DNA of 11,952 nucleotides. It comes from Desulfobacula sp. GTDB lineage: Bacteria > Desulfobacterota > Desulfobacteria > Desulfobacterales > Desulfobacteraceae. Within the stretch, counting starts at the first letter, position 1. Every line of letters begins with the position of its first letter. Positions 6,907 to 11,952 of the stretch are shown here, one piece after another. Position numbers and translations under genes: made by a program. The notes beneath the pieces were generated by a model. That model was not told the DNA's origin, ran no database searches, and saw only the letters and a program-made list of their open reading frames with translations. The DNA lies in assembly GCA_023139225.1 (NCBI GenBank), contig JAGLNZ010000660.1, positions 1 to 11,952 of the forward strand, given 5' to 3'.

Positions 6907-9228
6907 TTAATTGGCCTCCAAAGCAGCAGCAACCACTGCCTGACCTAATGAAATTCCACCATCTCCTGTTGGGACCTTTGTGTGTGTATATACCTTAAGA
7001 TTATTTTCTTCAAGGGTCCTGATCATTGAACTTAAGATATAATCATTATTAAACACACCCCCTGAGAGAACAGTTTTTCTGATACCTGTTTCTTTGCTCA
7101 CTTTTATGGCTGCACATGAAAAAGCCTTAACAATTGTATTGTGGAACTTTGAACTGATTTGGCCTAAAGATTCATCCACGCTTAAATCCTCTGCAATCTG
7201 CCGGATACAGGCCATCAAATCAATTTCAAAGGATCTGTCTTCTTCATTGTTTTCACATTGAATAATATCAAACCCATAGACACCATGAGTCAACTCTTTG
7301 TCAGTAATAAATTCCAGCTCCATGGCAGCCTGACTTTCATAGGAAATTTTGTGCCGAATACAAAGCAGGGAGGCAACAGCATCAAACAGCCTTCCTGTAC
7401 TTGATGTCAAAGGAGAATTTAAATTTTTATCCATCATTTGGCATACAAAGGACAGGTTTTCTTTTTCCATCTCTTTAATAAAGGGAATATCCAAAGCAAA
7501 AAAATCAGTTCCAAAGGCCTGATAAAGAACTGAAACTGCCATGCGCCAGGGTTCCAGGACCGCTGCATCACCGCCCGGCATTTTAATATAGGAAAGGTGT
7601 GCTTTTCTTTTAAAAGCGCTTTGTGTTGCCAGAAAAATTTCCCCGCCCCAGATATGGCCGTCTGTTCCATAGCCTGTGCCATCAAGGGTTATGGCAATGA
7701 CTTCTTCGTCAAGATCATTTTCAGCCATACAGGCCGCAGCATGGGCATGGTGATGCTGAACCGCCACCTTTTTTATATTCTTCTGTGCTTTGGCATAATT
7801 GGTGCTCATATAGCCGGGATGCATGTCATGAACGATGATCTCGGGTTGAATATCCAGGATATCTTTTAAATGATCAATGCTGTCCTGGAAAAAATCAAAC
7901 ACCTTCACATTATCAAGATCTCCGATGTGCTGACTTAAAAAGACATAATTATTCCGGGTCAGGCAGACCGTACTCTTAAGCCCTCCCCCACACCCCAGGA
8001 CCTTTGGCATTTTTTTATTTAAAAAAACAGGCAAAGGAGCATATCCCCGGGATCGCCTTATAAATCTTGGCCTGCCCGCCTGAATCCTGGCAATGGAATC
8101 ATCTGCCCGAAAATAAATATCCCTGTTGTGCAATAAAAAATAATCAGCAATATCACAGAATGCATCCAATGCGTCCTCATTATCAATGGAAAGCGGTTCT
8201 CCTGACCGGTTGCCACTGGTCATCACAAGAACATCCGGTCCCTTTTCAAGCAGTAAATAATGCAATGGCGTATAGGGCAGCATGACCCCGAAACTTTTGT
8301 TCAAAGGTGACACATCCGGTGCAACTCCTTTAATATTCCCTTCCTTGATATTTTTCTTGTTTAAAAGGACAATGGGCCTGTGATAGGATTCCAAAAGTTT
8401 CTTTTCTTCGGGACTTACATGGACATGTTCAAACAAATGGGATGTGGATTGGGCCATCAGGGCAAAGGGTTTATGGGGGCGTGATTTTCTTTGCCTTAAC
8501 GTTTTCACGGCCTCCTTGCTGGAGGCATCACAGGCCAGATGGAACCCGCCAAGGCCCTTTACCGCAACAATCTTACCTTGGCTCAAATATCGCGCTGCAA
8601 GGGTTACGGCCTCTTTTGAATCCGAATCGATCCTTTTACCCTTATTGTCTGTTAAAAAAACGTGTGGACCGCATTCAGGGCATGCGTTGGGCTGGGCATG
8701 AAATCTTCTGTTTAACGGATCATCATACTCCTGCTGACAGAGCGGACACATCTTAAATAGTTTCATGGATGTTTTAGGCCGGTCATAGGGGATATCCTCA
8801 ATAATGGTATATCTTGGACCGCAATTGGTACAATTGATAAACGGATATTCATACCGCCTGTCGCAAGGATTTTTCATTTCAGCCAGGCAGTCCGGACAAA
8901 TACTTACATCAGGGGAAATTAAAGTCGTGCGGCTGCTTGAAGACTTACTCTTCACAATTTGAAACAAAGAAAAATTTTGAAGCTTGGCATCAAAGGATTC
9001 AATCCTTGTCACCGAAGCAAGCAAAGGGTTTTTATCATAAATATCATTGGTAAAACTTTCAATATTTTTAAGCGTCCCTTCCACAATAACGAGCACACCG
9101 CCACAAGTATTGGAGACCTCACCTTTGAGATGATATTTTTTGGCCAGGACAAATAAAAAAGGCCGGAAACCAACACCTTGAACCACTCCGCTGATTTCCA
9201 GCCTTTTTGCTGCTATCGAAATTTTCAT
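6907..9228 (-). CDS. hypF: Carbamoyltransferase HypF
   Basis: HypF turns carbamoyl phosphate and ATP into carbamoyl-adenylate and passes the carbamoyl group to HypE. All domains appear intact in 773 residues. An acylphosphatase-like N-terminus carries GVVQGVGFRPF at 15-24. Two zinc-finger halves follow (Cys111/114 with Cys133/136; Cys161/164 with Cys183/186). A YrdC-like nucleotide-binding domain spans about 205-390, with KGLGGFHLACDA at 224-235 and MTSGNRSGEP at 336-345. The Kae1-like C-terminal domain contains HHHAHAAACM (492-501) and DGTGYGTDGHIWGGE (516-530). Its ATG lies 6 bases after the hypC stop and lacks a strong Shine-Dalgarno, which suggests translational coupling to hypC. Confidence 0.97.
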   Translation of the reverse strand: MKISIAAKRLEISGVVQGVGFRPFLFVLAKKYHLKGEVSNTCGGVLVIVEGTLKNIESFTNDIYDKNPLLASVTRIESFDAKLQNFSLFQIVKSKSSSSRTTLISPDVSICPDCLAEMKNPCDRRYEYPFINCTNCGPRYTIIEDIPYDRPKTSMKLFKMCPLCQQEYDDPLNRRFHAQPNACPECGPHVFLTDNKGKRIDSDSKEAVTLAARYLSQGKIVAVKGLGGFHLACDASSKEAVKTLRQRKSRPHKPFALMAQSTSHLFEHVHVSPEEKKLLESYHRPIVLLNKKNIKEGNIKGVAPDVSPLNKSFGVMLPYTPLHYLLLEKGPDVLVMTSGNRSGEPLSIDNEDALDAFCDIADYFLLHNRDIYFRADDSIARIQAGRPRFIRRSRGYAPLPVFLNKKMPKVLGCGGGLKSTVCLTRNNYVFLSQHIGDLDNVKVFDFFQDSIDHLKDILDIQPEIIVHDMHPGYMSTNYAKAQKNIKKVAVQHHHAHAAACMAENDLDEEVIAITLDGTGYGTDGHIWGGEIFLATQSAFKRKAHLSYIKMPGGDAAVLEPWRMAVSVLYQAFGTDFFALDIPFIKEMEKENLSFVCQMMDKNLNSPLTSSTGRLFDAVASLLCIRHKISYESQAAMELEFITDKELTHGVYGFDIIQCENNEEDRSFEIDLMACIRQIAEDLSVDESLGQISSKFHNTIVKAFSCAAIKVSKETGIRKTVLSGGVFNNDYILSSMIRTLEENNLKVYTHTKVPTGDGGISLGQAVVAAALEAN

Positions 9229-9234
9229 AAAAAC

Positions 9235-9486
9235 TTATGGATGGTCGTTCAAACCATTTGCCTGCCGGGCATCTGCTGCAAGGATATTGCGCATGTCTTC
9301 CAGAGTTTGAAGCGCTGCCTCTTCATCAATCTTATTGATGGCAAATCCTGCATGGACAATGACATAATCCCCTATTTTTATATCATCCATAAGCATGATG
9401 CTGGTTTCCCGGATCACACCATCCACATCCACTTTGGCAATAGTATCATTGATTTCAATAATTTTGGACGGAACTGCTAAACACAT
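9235..9486 (-). CDS. hypC: Hydrogenase maturation chaperone HypC
   Basis: Small chaperone (83 aa) that carries the iron centre with HypD and delivers it to the large-subunit precursor. The N-terminal MCLAVPSKI motif with essential Cys2 fixes the start at ATG 9486-9484; a longer in-frame start at 9534 would add 16 residues and hide Cys2, so I reject it. GDYVIVHAGFAI with His45 is the second family signature. AGAGGAATAGG lies upstream of the chosen ATG. It is the first gene of hypCFDE, with a promoter at 9523-9550. It could belong to the HybG branch, but with a single hydrogenase nearby HypC is the simplest name. Confidence 0.95.
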   Translation of the reverse strand: MCLAVPSKIIEINDTIAKVDVDGVIRETSIMLMDDIKIGDYVIVHAGFAINKIDEEAALQTLEDMRNILAADARQANGLNDHP

Positions 9487-9522
9487 ATCTTTGTACCTAT
9501 TCCTCTTAAATAATAAAAGGCT

Positions 9523-9550
9523 AATATAACACAAGATTTCGATTGGGCAA
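9523..9550 (-). promoter_or_regulatory. Probable sigma-70 promoter of hypCFDE
   Basis: On the minus strand TTGCCC (9545-9550) is followed after 16 bases by TATATT (9523-9528), which is preceded by TGT, an extended -10. Transcription would start near 9516, about 30 bases before hypC. The 90-base gap after the kinase gene contains no clear terminator, so some read-through from the kinase is possible. Confidence 0.55.
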
Positions 9551-9576
9551 ACTAAATTTTATTCACCTTATTTTAC

Positions 9577-11688
9577 TCATGAGTCTTTATTCCAAAACAA
9601 TTGATTAATAGTGTCTACATAAACCTTATTTGGGCATGGTTTGGAAAGATAGGCAATATTTTGATGCCTCTTCAATTTATCTATTGATTCCAAAAACTCC
9701 AGATTGCCGGAAATAAACAGGATGGGGGTTGTCTTGTCTTTTTTGCGGATCAGTTGATATACATCCATACCGTTCATTCTACCCGGAAGCTGGTAATCCA
9801 GGCTTACCAGGTCATATTTATTCCTGGAAAACAAATCAATGGCCATTTGTCCATTCATTGCAAGATCAACCCTGTGATTACAAGGACCCTGCGATAATAT
9901 CCGGTATTGTACATTGGAAATTGCAGGCTCATCCTCTACCAGAAGAATATATTTTCCAGTCGCAAGTTGTGATTTTCGAAGGTTAGTTTTTCCCTTCCTT
10001 AATAATCTTTGCCTGATAACCGGTAAATGGATGAAAAAAGTTGTACCGATATTGACTTGGGATTTTAAAGTAACTTTCCCATTATGCTGTTCTATATATC
10101 TTTTTACATTGGACATTCCATAACCGGTTCCTTTTATATTTCGTGCATAAGAACCGGTTAAGTCATTACCACCTTTCAGTGTAAAAGAAGGTTCAAAAAT
10201 ATCCGTTATATTCTCCAGGGGTATCCCACACCCGTTATCCTCTATTTCAAAACAGATATGATTGTCATTGCAGGCGGTTCTGACAATTATTCTTGCATTT
10301 CGGGTTTTGCTCAAAGCATGAATCGAATTTTGCAGGAGGTTTACCAAAGCATGCTCTATCATTCCCGGATCAGCTAATAAATCCGGAAGCCCCTGGTGAT
10401 ATTCTTTGATCAGTTCAATCTCTTCCAGATCTTTTTTTAAAAGATTCATGGCAAAATCCATGACATCATTGATCTTCAAGAATTCATGTCTGGGTTCCTG
10501 ATTTTTTGCAAAGGCGGTCAAATTTTTTGTTAAATTCTTACCCCGAATGGTTTGCCCGTATATTAACTCAAGTGTTTTTTTTATTTCCTCATCCCTGCAA
10601 TCCAGAAGAGCAAGTTCCGTATTGCCCATGATAACGCCTAAAATATTATTAAAATCATGAGCCATTTTACCGGCAACTCTTCCCACCAGGGCATGTTTTT
10701 CCTGTTCTGCTGCAAGCTGATTTACCCTGTTCTTTTCAATTTGGGCAAGCTTTTTTTCAGTGATATCCCTCCAGGTGGTATGAATAACCTGATTGCCTTC
10801 TTCTTTCGAAACCACCGTTAATAAGACTTCAACCGGAAAAATATCTCCATTAGCTCTGACATGGTCCCATTCAAATCTATGGCTCCCGTTTTCAAAAGTA
10901 ATCTCTATCATTTCAACGGCTTTTGTGAATGAATCTCTCCCATCGGGCTGAAACCTGGGCGACAGATCAGAAGGGTGTGTTTGAAGCATCAGTTCTTTGT
11001 TGTCATAGCCCAGCATATCAAGAGTTGCCTGGTTACAATCAATAAATTTCTGATTTTTGATGATGAGTAAGGCATCTTTGGATTTTTCAAACAATATTCG
11101 ATATCTTTTTTCACTTTTATGCAATCTTTCTTCGGCCTGTTTCCGATCAATGGCCACTGCAATCTGGTCTGAGACGGAGATCAAAAGATCCAGATCTTTT
11201 TTTGTATAACACTCAGGATCTGTATAACTTTGTACGGTAACAACCCCTATGATTTCACCTTTGACCCTTAATGGAACCCCCATCCAAATGACTGGCACCG
11301 GGCCCCAGACGCCGTTTTGTGATGCTCTTTGCCGCAATTCTTCTTTTTTTAACAGTAAGGGGTTTTTTTTTAAGACAACCATCCCGGTTAAAGAATTATG
11401 GGTATCAAAGTCAGTGATCGGGCCGAAATCATCATCTTCAATGTCCACGTGATAGGGGAAAAATAATGTTTTTCCTTTTTGGTTCACCATGGCAATGAAA
11501 AAATTTGTAACATCCATCACCCGCCCCAATGAATGATGAATCAAACGATAGAGATCCTCAAGACTTGACGTTGTATTTACAGCATTTGCAATACCATAAA
11601 GGGTTTGAGTCACCTGATTTGCATACTGCAATTCATCTGTTTTTATATCTTTTTTCTGCACATTGAAGTTGCTCTGCTGTTTGATCAT
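9577..11688 (-). CDS. Cytoplasmic hybrid sensor histidine kinase (GAF-PAS-HisKA-HATPase-REC)
   Basis: A 703-residue signalling protein with no transmembrane segment or signal peptide, so it probably senses an internal cue. Domain order: GAF (about 28-183), PAS (about 193-315, FEKSKDALLIIKNQKFIDCN), short coiled link, phosphoacceptor H-box MAHDFNNILG with His344, and ATPase domain with N-box Asn454 (NLLQNSIHAL), G1 box DNGCG at 484-488 and G2 box KGTGYGMSN at 519-527. A C-terminal receiver domain (about 579-700) has acidic pair Glu585/Asp586, phosphoacceptor Asp631 and Lys683. All key residues are present, so it should be active. It carries no DNA-binding output, so a partner must lie elsewhere. 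It is co-directional with hypCFDE 90 bases downstream; a role in hydrogenase control is only a guess from position. The start follows TTAAGGT at moderate distance. Confidence 0.93.
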   Translation of the reverse strand: MIKQQSNFNVQKKDIKTDELQYANQVTQTLYGIANAVNTTSSLEDLYRLIHHSLGRVMDVTNFFIAMVNQKGKTLFFPYHVDIEDDDFGPITDFDTHNSLTGMVVLKKNPLLLKKEELRQRASQNGVWGPVPVIWMGVPLRVKGEIIGVVTVQSYTDPECYTKKDLDLLISVSDQIAVAIDRKQAEERLHKSEKRYRILFEKSKDALLIIKNQKFIDCNQATLDMLGYDNKELMLQTHPSDLSPRFQPDGRDSFTKAVEMIEITFENGSHRFEWDHVRANGDIFPVEVLLTVVSKEEGNQVIHTTWRDITEKKLAQIEKNRVNQLAAEQEKHALVGRVAGKMAHDFNNILGVIMGNTELALLDCRDEEIKKTLELIYGQTIRGKNLTKNLTAFAKNQEPRHEFLKINDVMDFAMNLLKKDLEEIELIKEYHQGLPDLLADPGMIEHALVNLLQNSIHALSKTRNARIIVRTACNDNHICFEIEDNGCGIPLENITDIFEPSFTLKGGNDLTGSYARNIKGTGYGMSNVKRYIEQHNGKVTLKSQVNIGTTFFIHLPVIRQRLLRKGKTNLRKSQLATGKYILLVEDEPAISNVQYRILSQGPCNHRVDLAMNGQMAIDLFSRNKYDLVSLDYQLPGRMNGMDVYQLIRKKDKTTPILFISGNLEFLESIDKLKRHQNIAYLSKPCPNKVYVDTINQLFWNKDS

Positions 11689-11831
11689 CTGTGTAAGTAC
11701 CTTAAAAAATTATCAAAACAATTGTTGATTACCAATTTTATTTTACAATGGCAATACAAATCCAAACTAAGGATATTGGCAAGGCCGATTGTTCTGGGTG
11801 TACCTCCCTTCAAACGAGAAAGAACCCGCAT
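11685..11831 (-). other. Uncertain 48-codon ORF overlapping the kinase start
   Basis: ATG 11831-11829 opens a 48-residue frame starting MRVLSRLKGGTPRTIGLANI and ending YLHR. Its TGA (11687-11685) overlaps the kinase ATG (11688-11686) as ATGA, the arrangement seen in translationally coupled genes. However, it lacks a good Shine-Dalgarno sequence, its second half is rich in hydrophobic and Cys residues typical of translated AT-rich spacer, and I recognise no family. It may be a leader peptide, the remnant of an inserted element, or chance. Confidence 0.25.
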
Positions 11832-11855
11832 GGGTATAGTAAAGATGCCCTTGCG
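11827..11855. repeat. Imperfect hairpin upstream of the kinase
   Basis: CGCA (11827-11830) pairs with TGCG (11852-11855) and GGGTAT (11832-11837) with ATGCCC (11845-11850), including one T-G wobble, around loop AGTAAAG and one T/T mismatch. It overlaps the first codon of the 48-codon frame. There is no T-run on either side, so it does not look like an intrinsic terminator. Confidence 0.35.
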
Positions 11856-11872
11856 AAAAACTTTAAAATGGC

Positions 11873-11901
11873 TTGACTTTTTTTGTTGCTCCTATCTTAA
11901 T
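11873..11901 (+). promoter_or_regulatory. Probable promoter of the gene starting at the right edge
   Basis: TTGACT (11873-11878) is followed after 17 bases by CTTAAT (11896-11901). The -35 matches the consensus at five of six positions and the -10 at four of six. The next start codon, ATG 11923, is about 20 bases downstream. Confidence 0.45.
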
Positions 11902-11922
11902 ATTTCTTTGGAGACTGTTATT

Positions 11923-11952
11923 ATGAAACTAACCATATATAAAAAAATGATG
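11923..11952 (+). CDS. Partial CDS, first ten codons only
   Basis: ATG 11923-11925 opens MKLTIYKKMM and runs off the window. GGAG at 11910-11913 sits 9 bases before the ATG, and a promoter-like sequence lies at 11873-11901, so a real gene start is likely. A short basic N-terminus of this sort is common just before the first membrane helix of chemoreceptors and membrane kinases, but ten residues do not identify a family. Confidence 0.5.
   Translation, partial: MKLTIYKKMM

Noticed and set aside
9487..9534. Longer HypC starting at 9534
   Set aside because: It would place 16 extra residues before the essential Cys2 that must follow the initiator Met.

Overview
The window looks like the chromosome of an anaerobic, sulfate-reducing Desulfobacterota bacterium, probably from the Desulfobacter/Desulfobacula group. 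This is inferred from gene content (a periplasmic [NiFeSe] hydrogenase with a selenocysteine codon, a hypCFDE maturation cluster and a GAF/PAS hybrid kinase) and from the moderately AT-rich composition. No marker gene in the window fixes the species.

Layout. Bases 1-94 (minus) hold the 5' end of a small helix-turn-helix protein cut by the window edge. Bases 95-386 are a divergent regulatory region with several inverted and direct repeats. On the plus strand follow the Tat-exported small subunit (387-1343) and the large subunit (1384-2895) of a [NiFeSe] hydrogenase. The large subunit is read through an in-frame TGA at 2824-2826 that encodes selenocysteine, so a standard gene caller would end it 23 codons early and lose the C-terminal active-site ligands. 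An 18-bp perfect hairpin (2916-2957) follows, then the C-terminal maturation protease (3024-3491) and a tripeptidase T (3519-4763).

On the minus strand, convergent with pepT, lies hypC-hypF-hypD-hypE (9486 down to 4775), with a recognisable promoter just upstream of hypC. Further upstream on the same strand is a 703-residue cytoplasmic hybrid histidine kinase (11688-9577). A 48-codon orphan reading frame sits upstream of the kinase, overlapping its start codon. At the right edge a new plus-strand gene begins at 11923, with its own promoter.

How the genes fit together: HypF and HypE make the cyanide ligands, HypC and HypD assemble the Fe(CN)2CO unit, and this is delivered to the large subunit. 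The maturation protease then cuts off the 16-residue tail after His487. The folded heterodimer is exported by the Tat signal on the small subunit, and an N-terminal MAGC motif on the large subunit suggests lipid anchoring on the periplasmic side. The nickel-delivery genes hypA and hypB are not in the window. I see no CRISPR array, transposon, tRNA or rRNA, and no clearly undescribed multi-gene system. The most notable content is the selenocysteine recoding and its hairpin.
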